From NCBI GenBank assembly GCA_031268315.1, contig JAIRXK010000003.1, positions 1 through 59,582 of the forward strand: a DNA stretch of 59,582 nucleotides, read 5' to 3'. This DNA is from Puniceicoccales bacterium (lineage in GTDB: Bacteria; Verrucomicrobiota; Verrucomicrobiia; Opitutales; JAIRLM01). A program made the translations under genes and the position numbers. Within the stretch, counting starts at the first letter, position 1; each line of letters opens with the position of its first letter. Shown one piece after another: positions 1 to 9,416 of this stretch. A model generated the notes under the pieces. The model had not been told where the DNA came from. It saw only the letters and a program-made list of their open reading frames with translations, and did not search any database.

Positions 1-2
1 AA

Positions 3-143
3 TTAAAAACTCGCCATCGCATCGAAAATTTTAGTCAAAAACTGAAAAAATTAGTGGGAGAAGATTTTTCACGTTTTCGCGTTTGGGCCTCTGCAAAAGC
101 GGTAATCGTCATTGCAATACTAGCAATTAATCTTGGATTTTGA
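3..143 (+). pseudogene. IS5-type transposase C-terminal relic
   Basis: An open frame enters from the window edge and ends at a TGA at 141-143. Its translation contains an H-R-I-E-N-F-x-x-K-L-K string, which resembles the conserved C-terminal block of IS5-family transposases (H-x-I-E-N-x-F-x-x-L-K). The expected following R-x-I-A-T-R-Y-D-K block is not recognisable, so the copy is probably decayed. A second diverged copy lies at 50365-50535, and the last few codons recur at 59195-59218. The upstream part is outside the window, so an intact gene to the left cannot be excluded. Confidence 0.5.
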
Positions 144-260
144 ATTATGCGATCGGGGTATAATTATCAGCAAAATGGTAAAAAATGCAAACTTTTTCGC
201 CGGCAGAATGGCTAATTATTTTTTTGACCATTGCATAATTATTACTTAGAAAGGGCCACG

Positions 261-428
261 ATGACATATCTAAAGCGACATATTTTCGGTTTTTTTTTAC
301 TATCAATTGCTTTGCTTTGTTGCGGTTGCTACTCCGAACGTAACCCTGACGAGTCGCAACTTCCGTGGTCACGGCCACTGAGTTGGGAAGGGGGAAACTT
401 TTTCACACCCGCCAAGGCCAGGCCATGA
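261..428 (+). CDS. small lipoprotein, translationally coupled to rsmI
   Basis: A 55-residue protein with a short basic N-terminus, a hydrophobic stretch (about residues 8-21) and a cysteine-containing lipobox-like end (L-L-C-C-G-C). It should be exported and lipidated. The mature part is only about 35 residues and carries L-P-W-S-R-P and S-W-E-G motifs. ATG 261 is preceded by AGAAAGGG, which favours it over an upstream ATG at 231. Its TGA overlaps the rsmI ATG (ATGA), so the two are probably co-translated. Function unknown. Confidence 0.7.
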   Translation: MTYLKRHIFGFFLLSIALLCCGCYSERNPDESQLPWSRPLSWEGGNFFTPAKARP

Positions 429-1153
429 ATTGGAAAAATAAGCAAGATATTGTGCCTTCATTGCCGGGACCGCCGGGGCTATACGTTATTGCTTCGCCCA
501 TAGGAAATTTAAAAGACATAACTCTAAGGGCATTGGAGGTGCTAGGGGCCGTCGACTTGATCGCCTGCGAAGATACACGGACGACGCAAAAACTTCTCAG
601 TCACTATGGTATAAAGCGGCCATGTATTTCCTACTACGAGCACAATGAACAAGTCCGTGCCGCTGAAATTGCGAATAAAATTGCCGACGGTATGCGAATT
701 GCCCTAATTACCGATGCAGGTACCCCGACAATTAGCGATCCGGGATTTCGCGTTGTCCGGGAGTGTCGCCGAAAAAATTTTTTGATAATTCCTATTCCGG
801 GCCCATGTGCCATTTCAACCGCCATGTGCGCTTCCGGGCTTCCGTCGAATGCTTTCCTATTCCTTGGATTTCTTCCATCGAAGTCGACAGGACGAAAAAA
901 GGCCCTTGCCGCCTATGTCAATTTTCCTCATACGCTCGTCCTCTATGAATCGCGCCATCGCATTGAAAAGTTACTCGATGAAATCGTGCAAATTTTCGGA
1001 GATACCCGCTACATTGCCCTCTGCCAGGAGCTCACTAAGTTGCACGAAAAATTTTCCGTTGGCCGATCATTCGAGGTGGGAAAAAGCATTGAGGCCGCAT
1101 CTCAGAGGGGTGAATTTGTGCTGCTCATCGCGCCCAAAGACTACACCCTATAG
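425..1153 (+). CDS. rsmI: 16S rRNA (cytidine(1402)-2'-O)-methyltransferase RsmI
   Basis: RsmI 2'-O-methylates C1402 of 16S rRNA in the decoding centre, using SAM. The 242-residue protein has the family's N-terminal signature (L-Y-V-I-A-S-P-I-G-N-L-K-D-I-T-L-R-A-L) and E-D-T-R-T-T-Q-K-L-L. It also has the D-A-G-T-P-T-I-S-D-P-G loop of the tetrapyrrole-methylase fold, the G-P-C-A-I-S-T-A segment, and L-Y-E-S-R-H-R near residue 175. The length is slightly short of the usual 270-290 residues. ATG 425 is chosen because it overlaps the preceding lipoprotein stop; the frame extends upstream without homology. A strong hairpin follows the stop. Confidence 0.95.
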   Translation: MNWKNKQDIVPSLPGPPGLYVIASPIGNLKDITLRALEVLGAVDLIACEDTRTTQKLLSHYGIKRPCISYYEHNEQVRAAEIANKIADGMRIALITDAGTPTISDPGFRVVRECRRKNFLIIPIPGPCAISTAMCASGLPSNAFLFLGFLPSKSTGRKKALAAYVNFPHTLVLYESRHRIEKLLDEIVQIFGDTRYIALCQELTKLHEKFSVGRSFEVGKSIEAASQRGEFVLLIAPKDYTL

Positions 1154-1162
1154 AAAAAAGGC

Positions 1163-1220
1163 TACTCTAATAAAAGAAGGCCCCGGCGCTAATAAATTGC
1201 CGGGGCCTTCTTTTAGAGTA
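1163..1220. terminator. bidirectional intrinsic terminator between rsmI and hppA
   Basis: A long GC-rich inverted repeat: AAAAGAAGGCCCCGGC, an 11-base spacer, then GCCGGGGCCTTCTTTT. Outer TACTCTAA/TTAGAGTA arms extend it. It has a T-run on the plus strand and, by symmetry, on the minus strand. It sits between convergent genes and overlaps the last codon of hppA, so it probably terminates both. Confidence 0.9.
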
Positions 1221-3396
1221 AACTGTGGGTTACGGTTATGCCGACGGTAACGATGGAAACGATGGCCATTAATTTTAGCAGTATGTTCAGACTAGGACCC
1301 GATGTGTCTTTGAATGGATCTCCCACGGTATCACTGATTACCGCCGCATGGTGGGCGGGGGAACCCTTGCCGCCGTGCTGACCCTCCTCGATAAATTTTT
1401 TTGCATTGTCCCAGCAGCCACCGGAATTAGCCATGAAAATGGCAAGGATAGATCCCGTTGCCAGGGATCCGGTAAGCAGGCCAAGTACTCCGGATACGCC
1501 GAAGACAAATCCAACGGCAATGGGCGCAATCAATGCAACGGCCGCTGGTGCAATCATCTCATGTTGGGCCGCAGCCGTAGAAATGCGCACACATTCTCCG
1601 TAGTCAGGTTCGGCTTTTCCCTCAAGAATGCCACGAATTTCGCGAAATTGTCGGCGCACTTCAGCCACCATTTTTGCAGCCGCTCGGCCAACGGCATTCA
1701 TGGTTAGTCCGCAAAAGACGAAGGAAAGCATGGCCCCAAGAAATATGCCCAGCAAGAATCGCGGGTTTAGAACATGTACGTCGAAGTACGCCATGAAATC
1801 ACGAAGCGACGCCGATGCAATATCCATGGTTTGCTGACCGATGCGGATCGATTTTGTGCCCTCGTTAATCATGCACATGCGAATGCTTTCGACGTAGGAA
1901 GCGAGGAGGGAAAGTGCCGTCAGAGCAGCGGACCCAATGGCAAAGCCCTTGCCAGTTGCTGCCGTTGTATTTCCAAGGGAGTCAAGGGCATCGGTCCGCT
2001 TTCGCACCTCCGGACCAAGGCCACTCATTTCCGCATTTCCACCCGCATTGTCAGCGATGGGCCCGTAAGCGTCCGTTGCCAATGTAATGCCAAGTGTGGA
2101 CAGCATTCCCACCGCAGAAACACCGACGCCATAGAGTCCAATGCTCACCCGTGAAAAGTCGAATCCGCTGGCAAGTAGATAGGAGGATATGGTGCCAATG
2201 ACGATGGCGAATACGGGAATGGCAGTGGAAATCATTCCAACACCCATGCCGGCGATGATCACTGTTGCCGGACCCGTTGCGCAGTGATTGGCGACGGTTT
2301 TTGTGGGCTTATAGGTCTGCGATGTATAGTATTCCGAAGATTTTCCGATGATAATGCCAGTCAGTAGGCCAATGACCGTTGCGGCCCAGATGCCAAAATA
2401 GTTGGGAAGTTGCAGGCCATAGCACAGGCCGAGGGTGCCAATGGCAATGCCGATGCCACTCCAGCGTATTCCACGGCCCAATGCCCGCAGTAGGCCGATC
2501 ATGTTGGCGTTTTCTTTCACTCGCACGATAAAAATTCCGACAATTGAGAGCAGTGCCCCGGTTGCACCAATTAGTACGGGAAGGAGTACTGCCTTTACCT
2601 GCATAATACCCTTGCCGCCGAATGCGACGGCTCCAAGAGCCGCTGCGGCCAATATGGAGCTGTAGAAAGATTCATAGAGATCTGCCCCCATTCCAGCAAC
2701 GTCACCGACGTTGTCCCCAACATTGTCGGCAATGGTAGCCGGATTGCGCGGATCATCCTCTGGAATTTTCGCCTCCACCTTACCGACCAAATCGGCGCCC
2801 ACGTCCGCTGCCTTTGTGAAAATACCACCGCCAACCCGGGCAAATAGAGCCTGCAAAGATACGCCCATGCCAAATGTAACCATCATACCTGTTATGAGTG
2901 ACATTTTCATATTTTCCGGAACACGGACAAAGCGATTGAGGACGTAAAACCAGAATGAATAGTCCAAGAGAGCGAGCCCAACGACAGTCAATCCCATGAC
3001 TGCACCGCTGCGAAATGCGACCCGCAGTCCCTGATTGAGCGATTGAGAGGCGGCGTGAGCAGCTCGGGATGACGCATTGGTTGCCGTTTGCATGCCAAAG
3101 AACCCGGCCAACCCTGAGCAAAATCCGCCGGTGAGAAAGGCAAATGGGAGCCATCGATTCTGCAGATTAAATCCGAAGGACAGGATGGCAAGCAACGCAC
3201 TTACAAAAATAAATACCATGGCAACCATGCGATATTGTTGCAGCAGATAGGCAAATGCGCCCTTTCTCACATGGTTTGCAATGGCGCACATTTTTTCATT
3301 TCCCGGATGGTATTGCATCATTTTTTCATAGAAGTAGCGGGCAAATATTAGCGCAATACACGCCACGATGGGCACAAACCAAAATATAGCTATCAT
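1213..3396 (-). CDS. hppA: membrane-bound ion-translocating pyrophosphatase
   Basis: A polytopic inner-membrane enzyme that couples pyrophosphate hydrolysis to H+ and/or Na+ export. The 727-residue protein has the pyrophosphate-binding motif [11 protein letters not shown] and the acidic [19 protein letters not shown] block. A second acidic set, [10 protein letters not shown], and a C-terminal [13 protein letters not shown] motif are also present. The [10 protein letters not shown] segment has Ala and Gly where K+-independent enzymes have Lys and Thr, so this is probably the K+-dependent subfamily. The sequence alone does not settle H+ versus Na+. ATG 3396 is preceded by AGGAAAGGA and is preferred over ATG 3420. 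Confidence 0.97.
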   Translation of the reverse strand: MIAIFWFVPIVACIALIFARYFYEKMMQYHPGNEKMCAIANHVRKGAFAYLLQQYRMVAMVFIFVSALLAILSFGFNLQNRWLPFAFLTGGFCSGLAGFFGMQTATNASSRAAHAASQSLNQGLRVAFRSGAVMGLTVVGLALLDYSFWFYVLNRFVRVPENMKMSLITGMMVTFGMGVSLQALFARVGGGIFTKAADVGADLVGKVEAKIPEDDPRNPATIADNVGDNVGDVAGMGADLYESFYSSILAAAALGAVAFGGKGIMQVKAVLLPVLIGATGALLSIVGIFIVRVKENANMIGLLRALGRGIRWSGIGIAIGTLGLCYGLQLPNYFGIWAATVIGLLTGIIIGKSSEYYTSQTYKPTKTVANHCATGPATVIIAGMGVGMISTAIPVFAIVIGTISSYLLASGFDFSRVSIGLYGVGVSAVGMLSTLGITLATDAYGPIADNAGGNAEMSGLGPEVRKRTDALDSLGNTTAATGKGFAIGSAALTALSLLASYVESIRMCMINEGTKSIRIGQQTMDIASASLRDFMAYFDVHVLNPRFLLGIFLGAMLSFVFCGLTMNAVGRAAAKMVAEVRRQFREIRGILEGKAEPDYGECVRISTAAAQHEMIAPAAVALIAPIAVGFVFGVSGVLGLLTGSLATGSILAIFMANSGGCWDNAKKFIEEGQHGGKGSPAHHAAVISDTVGDPFKDTSGPSLNILLKLMAIVSIVTVGITVTHSLL

Positions 3397-3581
3397 GTTA
3401 ATTTTCCTTTCCTGTGCCATTAGTTGGCAAGTTTGGCCGAGACATCCTTCACATAGACCAAAGTCTCACCCTAAGCTTCTAATTTGCTTTTCCATTGCAA
3501 GCGTTTTTATTAAAAACCGCAAATAATTCGATAAATTTGCAGAAGAATGGCCACGATCAACGGACAAAAGCCCGAAAACGG

Positions 3582-4139
3582 TCATGCGCGGCCAAGGTAG
3601 GTTGAATTTTCCGTGCTTACCTTGATGAGATCTCCGACCCTAATGAAGAGTGGAACCTGGATGACCAGGCCTGTTTCCAGCACCGCCGGCTTCTGCACAT
3701 TGGATGCAGTATCTCCGCGAATTCCGTCGGCGGATTCCCTAACACGCATCTCGACGGCCGCTGGAAGCTCAATGCCCACCGGTTTTTCATCCACAAAAAT
3801 GACGTCATAGATTTTATTTTCCACAAGAAATGGACGCTTGTCCCTAAGCAAAGCGGCGGAAAGAATGGTTTCATCAAAGGTTTCCGTATCCAGAAAGTGA
3901 AATTCGTCCGCATTGCAATAGGAGTATTCCAATTTTTTCCGCTCCATGTAGCAAAACTCCACGGACTCCGTGGAGCGAATTTTCACATTGGTCGATGCAT
4001 TGGTATTCAGATTTCGCATGGTAACCTGAATAAACCCCGCCTGCCGGCCCTGAGTACGGTGTTGCATTTCCGTCACTAAGTGAGGAATGCCCTGATACAT
4101 AATAATCCGTCCCTTACGAATGTCCGTTGGTGAAGCCAT
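3582..4139 (-). CDS. efp: elongation factor P (Arg32 type)
   Basis: EF-P relieves ribosome stalling at polyproline stretches. The 185-residue protein covers the three beta-barrel domains, with the domain III signature G-L-V-I-Q-V-P-L-F-I-R-V-G-D-L-I-K-V. The loop that enters the peptidyl-transferase centre reads R-T-Q-G-R-Q-A-G, with Arg at residue 32 where E. coli has a lysine that is beta-lysylated. This is the type rhamnosylated by EarP in other bacteria. No earP lies next to it: the neighbours are hppA and an IS relic. It is read as a monocistron. Confidence 0.95.
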   Translation of the reverse strand: MASPTDIRKGRIIMYQGIPHLVTEMQHRTQGRQAGFIQVTMRNLNTNASTNVKIRSTESVEFCYMERKKLEYSYCNADEFHFLDTETFDETILSAALLRDKRPFLVENKIYDVIFVDEKPVGIELPAAVEMRVRESADGIRGDTASNVQKPAVLETGLVIQVPLFIRVGDLIKVSTENSTYLGRA

Positions 4140-4299
4140 AAATCGAAGCGATGCTTACGGCCAGATAAGTCCGAGTCAACGGATTTTTTTTATTTTTCAG
4201 GCGTCCAATCGCGAAGCATGCTTGAGCTCAAAAGGACTTTTGCAATCGGCCGATTGCATTTACATTGGTCGATCGCATAAATGAAAATACGAGGCAAAA

Positions 4300-4880
4300 T
4301 TTTCGAAAAGCTTTTGTCGAAAATTCTTCCTGGCCGCAAAATCGTTGCGTGGTAAAAAGTTGGCTTGTTGATGTTAATAAAAAAGGCTTCAGGGAAGGTA
4401 CGGGAAAATAAACCCTGAAGTTGGTTGCACGGTTGGCCGTATCGACAATAGGTGCAAGAAAAAAATGACTGCCGTGTCATTGAATCGTGGCCGTCCAAAT
4501 AAACTTTTCCTCAGAACGATCTATGCAGGGCTTATGCACTCAAAAACGCTCAATTTTAAAGCCTTCTACGGAGGAATACACGGAATATTTTTGCGTTCAC
4601 TCTTCCTAAAAATGCCTTCTTATACGGCTTTTTTGAAGCAATTAATGAAGCAATTCGAAAATCTCTTGCGCCTGGCTACGAGGGACAGACGCCAAAAAGG
4701 CCAAATTTTTTATATTGATTCACCACCTTTGCCCGTTTGCAAAGACCTGCGCAGTAAGGTGCACAAGGTTTTTGGCGGCATGGCTCGGTGAACGTACTCT
4801 TTTATTTTCGAGGGATCATTATCAGCGACAAGGGATACCGCTTCCCAACCGGCTTTAAGTTAAAGGCATACAATTAATTG
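4300..4880. repeat. diverged inverted repeat copy A (IS982-type element)
   Basis: This segment matches, in inverted orientation, 49400-49900. Shared blocks include the run CCTGGCCGCAAAATCGTTGC, a stretch around the GGCTTCAGGGAAGGTACGG element, a GTGCAAGAAAAAAATGACTG-like stretch, and the transposase-like coding part. The copies differ by many substitutions and small indels, so this is an old element. Confidence 0.7.
4465..4880 (+). pseudogene. IS982-family transposase relic
   Basis: The frame 4465-4791 encodes N-F-K-A-F-Y-G-G-I-H-G, then K-M-P-S-Y-T-A-F-L-K-Q-L, then I-D-S-P-P-L-P-V-C and H-K-V-F-G-G-M-A. The last two match the IS982 transposase core (I-D-S-x-P-L-x-V-C and H-K-V-F). The reading is lost after 4791. 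Weaker coding similarity to the inverted copy continues to about 4880, where the translation resembles F-K-L-K-A. Only 108 of the usual ~290 residues are readable, so it is non-functional. Confidence 0.7.
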
Positions 4881-5596
4881 CGCGACACAGGAGAAATATA
4901 AAGGTAAACACCTAAACAGAGAAAAAGTTGCTCAAAATTGCTCCTCCGTCAAGACTGTAATCGGAACAATTTAAGAAATTTTTTTGGGCAAAATTATCGC
5001 GATTCCATTCGCCTAGAGCCGCATTCTCAGTCATTTGTGCAGGTATCTTGGCCGTAAATTTGGAGTATTAAAACCGGCAAAGGAATTTTGCGATTCGCAT
5101 TGAAAATTTAGGATTAAATTGCCAGTATTTCGGTAATAATTACTGTCCTAGTCAGAAGTTGGGAAAATCTTTCCCTGTGAACTTTTTTAGATTTCGATTA
5201 AAATTCCCGATGCGAAAGCAAAATTTAAGCCGCTGTTTCCCCTCTGTACTTTACGGTTTCACTCTTCTTTACCATAAACTCAAATCGCCATCCATTGGCC
5301 ATTTATTCCATCGTTGGCAAGATAACGTTGTTCCAAATCGGTATAAGAATGGCCGTGAAAAAGTGCAAACTTTCAACTTTTCACTGAAAGAAAAGTCCAC
5401 CACTTTCATCCACTGTAATGGGCGATCGCAAAACAATCGAGATCGCTTCCATAATCAGGAAAGAGAAAGTTAGAATAACCCCTCCCTAGCTATTGCAAAG
5501 TGAGCAAAGCACTTAAAACTTCTTTAGTGTAGCAGTATTAAGCATTATAATCTGATCGATTGCCTAATTTTATCAGCATCTTCGCTTAAATAAGCA
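4881..5596. other. gene-poor interval after the IS relic
   Basis: No convincing gene is seen. An open frame at 5159-5473 has a biased composition and no recognisable motif or good ribosome-binding site. The stretch is AT-rich and probably contains further decayed mobile or former coding DNA. Confidence 0.5.
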
Positions 5597-5610
5597 AATG
5601 AAAAGCACCG

Positions 5611-6786
5611 CTATTTTTTTGAAGATGCCCCTGAAAAAAAAGGGGCGAAAAATTTCCTTCCTTTCTCCTTTAATGATGCAGCCAATGGCACAACTGATTG
5701 TCCTTCCTCTGCCGATTTTTTTTCATCATTTTGCCTTCTTCGCTGTTCTGCGTCTGCGCGAATTTTTGCCGCCCGTGCAAGTGCTTCGCTTTCAAGTTGG
5801 GCCATTTTTATTTGTTCGGCAAACATGGATTCTTCCAATTCGGTGTCAATTCTCGCCTTCTGCTCTCGAATATTGTCGGCAATCATACAAAGATCTTCTT
5901 TAAATCTTTTACTTTCAATTTCCCACTCGCGGTATAATTCTTCGTCTGGCTTGCGACCAAATTCATCCAGCTCACAACGAAATTTTTCACTAAAATCCCT
6001 TTCCATGCTTTCAATATCTGATTGCTGGGAGAGATGCATGTCATTCTGGTGATATTTTTCATACCATTCGTGCAGTATGGCAATGATCTGGTCGTGCAAT
6101 TCCACTACCTTTTCCCCATATGTGCCCTCCTTATTTAGCTGATCAATTTGCTCATTTAATGCGCTAATTTTTTTATCTCTCTCGACGCGATCTTTATCTC
6201 TTTCAATGCATTTTTCCTCGTATGCAGCGCATTCCGCTTTAAATGCAGCGATTTTCGCTTTTGCCTCAGCTTTACCTCTTTCTTTTAGTTCGTTTGTTTC
6301 TTTTACTTCTCTCATGAAATAGGCTTCCCAAAGCGTTTCCGGGACAACCGTTTCATCGCCTTCTCTAATGCGCCGAATTCTATCTTTTCTTGCTGCAAGA
6401 ATTTGTGGCTCCATCTCCTCGTACTTATTTACCAAAATGAGTGAAATGCTCGAAAAATCATAGCTAGCACTGTATAGATTCCATAGAAGATTTCTAATTT
6501 CTCCATGCTTTTCTTCAAATCTTAGTACCAAGTACACCAGCATGTCCTTTGCCATCCATTCTTCCATGAGTTCACCGCGGAGGTACTGCTTTTCCCATCC
6601 GAGGACAGCCCAGCTGGGGAGATTTTCCGATTGGCCACCGCTGAAATTTTCATTTTGGCCTGGTCCCTGATTGTCGATAGGTCTCATGCGCTGATCTCCA
6701 CTCAAACGATTGCCACTCCGGGCACTGGTCGGTTTCAAGTGCCAATTCCTACTTAGCTGATATTGATTTTTTGAATCTATGCTCAT
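5611..6786 (-). CDS. charged coiled-coil protein
   Basis: A 391-residue protein of unknown function. Residues 1-60 are polar and probably disordered. Residues 150-235 and 290-360 are rich in Glu, Lys, Arg and Ala with heptad-like spacing, so long coiled coils are likely. There is no signal peptide or membrane helix. The last 20 residues turn hydrophobic and aromatic (R-K-F-F-A-P-F-F-S-G), resembling the tail of the next gene upstream. The start has AGGAAAAGT before ATG. It lies 31 bases after 6818-7579 and is probably co-transcribed with it. The pair looks like a secreted or scaffold set rather than metabolic enzymes, but this is inference. Confidence 0.7.
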   Translation of the reverse strand: MSIDSKNQYQLSRNWHLKPTSARSGNRLSGDQRMRPIDNQGPGQNENFSGGQSENLPSWAVLGWEKQYLRGELMEEWMAKDMLVYLVLRFEEKHGEIRNLLWNLYSASYDFSSISLILVNKYEEMEPQILAARKDRIRRIREGDETVVPETLWEAYFMREVKETNELKERGKAEAKAKIAAFKAECAAYEEKCIERDKDRVERDKKISALNEQIDQLNKEGTYGEKVVELHDQIIAILHEWYEKYHQNDMHLSQQSDIESMERDFSEKFRCELDEFGRKPDEELYREWEIESKRFKEDLCMIADNIREQKARIDTELEESMFAEQIKMAQLESEALARAAKIRADAEQRRRQNDEKKSAEEGQSVVPLAASLKEKGRKFFAPFFSGASSKK

Positions 6787-6817
6787 ACTTTTCCTTTTAA
6801 TCTGTCATTGGCGCCAT

Positions 6818-7579
6818 TTATTTACCACCGAAGAAGGCTCCGATTTTTCCAAATATACCCAGACGGTCATATTCCGCTTTCCTGCATAACTCATCCGTCT
6901 CAAATTCTTCTCGTCTAACACGATTAACCAATTCATTTGCCCTTGCTTTTGTCTTTTTTGTTTCTTCCATTTGCTGATTGACTCTTTCCTCTGCCATTTT
7001 CCTGTATTCACTCACCGCTATTTGCGCTTCCTTCCTTTTCCTATCAAGAGTAATTTCTCTGTTTACCCTAAGCGCATCAGTTTCATCCTTTATGCGTTGT
7101 AGCATATTTGATGAGTACTCTTCAGACCTTGCCACGATGCCATCGAGAGCCATTTGCACATTAAGCCATTGTTTTTCCCTTCCTTCTGAATTGACACTTG
7201 GATCAATGCATCTGCTTGCGTACAACATAATTGCAGCACTCAATGCTTTTGTTGACACCGCATCTATCCGTGCACCATTGATGGCAAGGATAACGGTTGC
7301 AATGTTGAATTTCATTGAAGTAACGATTCTTAATTCGTAGGTATATTTTTCGCATTCCGCCATACAGCATTGCAGCGCTTTTTCCGGTCCAATTCCTAGC
7401 AATTGCCGCCACCAGGATCCATCTTCCAGCGTTTTGCTCACAGCATTAAGCAATTGGCATTGCTTTTCTTCGCAATTTTTAATTCTTCTCCGCAAATCAT
7501 TTGCTTGCAAATCCAAATCATCATTCAGTCTTGACAGTGTGCCCATCAGGTCTGACATTTCTGTGCTCATTTCATCCAT
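6818..7579 (-). CDS. coiled-coil protein with aromatic C-terminal tail
   Basis: A 253-residue protein of unknown function. It has an N-terminal heptad-rich helix (about residues 8-50), a less charged middle and a long charged helix at about 165-235. It ends with G-I-F-G-K-I-G-A-F-F-G-G-K. A closely similar tail (I-L-G-K-I-K-D-F-F) ends the kinase-like protein at 19041-21233. The start is well supported by GGAGG eight bases upstream of ATG. It is the first gene of a two-gene unit with 5611-6786. Confidence 0.72.
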   Translation of the reverse strand: MDEMSTEMSDLMGTLSRLNDDLDLQANDLRRRIKNCEEKQCQLLNAVSKTLEDGSWWRQLLGIGPEKALQCCMAECEKYTYELRIVTSMKFNIATVILAINGARIDAVSTKALSAAIMLYASRCIDPSVNSEGREKQWLNVQMALDGIVARSEEYSSNMLQRIKDETDALRVNREITLDRKRKEAQIAVSEYRKMAEERVNQQMEETKKTKARANELVNRVRREEFETDELCRKAEYDRLGIFGKIGAFFGGK

Positions 7580-7706
7580 GTGATAAACCTCCGATAGCGA
7601 GTAAAACTATTAGTTAGTGCAATGCGAGTAAATTTTTTTATTTAACAAATTTTATGCAGATTATGATGAATATGTGAAATTCAATGAAAGATAATTTTTG
7701 CAAAAA

Positions 7707-8765
7707 TCATTTTGCGGCTTCCATATCTAGCCAGCTGGATAGGTCTTGCAGTACAACTCCCGTGCCGTTGGCGACGGCCTTTAGGGCATCCCTTGCAACA
7801 AAAATAGGCAGACAAGTGCGATCGCGAAGAAGCTTGTCTAAGTTACGAATGAGTGATCCGCCGCCGGCAAGCACAATTCCTCGATCTACCAAGTCTGAAG
7901 AAAGTTCCGGAGGGCAACGTTCCAGCGTATTACGAATCATATCAGCGATGGCGTTCAACGCGTCGCCAAGCGCATCACGCACTTCTTGAGAATTAAGTAA
8001 GATGGTTCGAGGCAAACCAGTTATAGTGTCCCGGCCTTTAACGGGAAGCGTAATTTCACACTCCAATGGCGTTGCAGATCCAATGCGAATTTTTATTTCC
8101 TCCGCGGTCCGCTCGCCGATGAGCAAATTGTGCACGCGTTTCATGTAATTAACGATGGAATTATCCATTTCATCTCCTCCAACTCGGATGCTACGAGCGT
8201 AGACGACTCCGCTAAGAGAAATGATGGCAACTTCCGTAGTCCCTCCGCCGATGTCAACAATCATGCTGGCTGCTGGCTCATCTATGGGAAGTCCAACGCC
8301 AATGGCAGCGGCGACGGGCTCCTGGAGAAGCAACACTTCCCGTGCGCCAGCATTCATCGCCGATTCCTTTACCGCACGTCGTTCCACCTCCGTAATTCCC
8401 GACGGAACGGCGACAACTACCCGTGGAGCAACGAATCGCGTATGGCGACATGCCTTGGAAATAAAATAGCGCAACATGGCTTCGGTTACGTCAAAGTCAG
8501 CGATAACTCCATCTTTCATAGGCCGAACGGCAATAATGTTTCCCGGCGTACGACCCAACATGCGCTTTGCTTCCGTTCCAACGGCACGCACCTTGCGCGT
8601 GTCACTATAAAGGGCAACCACACTGGGTTCATTGAGAACGATGCCGCGGTCCTTTGCGTAGACAAGCGTATTTGCGGTTCCCAGGTCAATGCCAATGTCA
8701 TGGGATAGAAAGCCCAGGAGCCGACTTGCTTTCCCTTTCATTAACTGCAAAAATTTCCCACTCAT
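7707..8765 (-). CDS. mreB: rod-shape determining protein MreB
   Basis: A bacterial actin that polymerises under the inner membrane and guides the elongation-mode peptidoglycan machinery. The 352-residue protein has the phosphate-1 loop (D-I-G-I-D-L-G-T-A-N-T-L-V-Y), the phosphate-2 loop (I-V-D-I-G-G-G-T-T-E-V-A), the V-G-G-D-E-M-D motif and the adenosine-binding G-I-V-L-A-G-G-G-S-L-I segment. The N-terminal 22 residues (with K and L-L-x-F-L) could be the amphipathic membrane helix. No mreC or mreD follows; the downstream genes are the coiled-coil pair. The length is normal for the family. Confidence 0.97.
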   Translation of the reverse strand: MSGKFLQLMKGKASRLLGFLSHDIGIDLGTANTLVYAKDRGIVLNEPSVVALYSDTRKVRAVGTEAKRMLGRTPGNIIAVRPMKDGVIADFDVTEAMLRYFISKACRHTRFVAPRVVVAVPSGITEVERRAVKESAMNAGAREVLLLQEPVAAAIGVGLPIDEPAASMIVDIGGGTTEVAIISLSGVVYARSIRVGGDEMDNSIVNYMKRVHNLLIGERTAEEIKIRIGSATPLECEITLPVKGRDTITGLPRTILLNSQEVRDALGDALNAIADMIRNTLERCPPELSSDLVDRGIVLAGGGSLIRNLDKLLRDRTCLPIFVARDALKAVANGTGVVLQDLSSWLDMEAAK

Positions 8766-8944
8766 AACCTGCCGATATTCTAATGTTATTTTAAATTTCT
8801 ATGTTTGTCAAATTTCTAAAAAAGAAAATAAAAACTTGTGCCCGACTGCGAACTCGAGGACCAACACGGCCGGCCGCAAAAATTATTTTTCAAAATCACA
8901 GAGTAACTCATTCGCATCGAACTGGTTGTGCGTTGGCGTACTCA

Positions 8945-9106
8945 ATGCTTGTCAAGATGTTTAAGGCTATTTGCGTATTTTGCGATAAAAATTTTAAAAA
9001 ATCTAAGTCAAAAAAATGGCTTCCTTCGCTGGACATCGCTTATTGTTCGAAATTATTGATTTCTGACAATGCAATGGTTCAAAGATCTCGAGACATTTTA
9101 CCTTGA
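8945..9106 (+). pseudogene. IS982-like transposase N-terminal relic (second lineage)
   Basis: This short frame is collinear with the fragment at 59412-59582. Both begin M-L-V and share F-V-F-C-D-K-N or I-C-V-F-C-D-K-N, with similar DNA starting about 60 bases upstream. The copy here has lost the G-R-P-P-S-L motif and ends in a stop after 53 codons, so it is decayed. The rest of 8766-9416 holds no gene I can support. Confidence 0.45.
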
Positions 9107-9416
9107 TCCGATGCTCTTTGTTGAAGGCTAGACCTAGAAAAATTTTACTGTCACCTTCACGCCAATATAGCTATGCGCATAAACTCACGCGAATAGCCGT
9201 AAGAAAATGCGCAAATTCACGGAAAAGGCTGCCTAATTCTGCAAAAATTATTTTTAAATTCAACGTGCATATCGTCGCCGATAATTACTTTTCGAGGTGG
9301 CAACTAGCTTTTGAAAAATGCCTATTTTATCAATTTTCAATAAAAATAATCCATTGGCAGGCCCCCGTGCGAACATTGACGAAGAGCACATCAAGTCCTA
9401 GCCCGTTGCCTTGGCT

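Noticed and set aside
5159..5473. Open frame of 104 codons on the plus strand
   Set aside because: No motif, no ribosome-binding site, biased composition and location inside decayed IS sequence.
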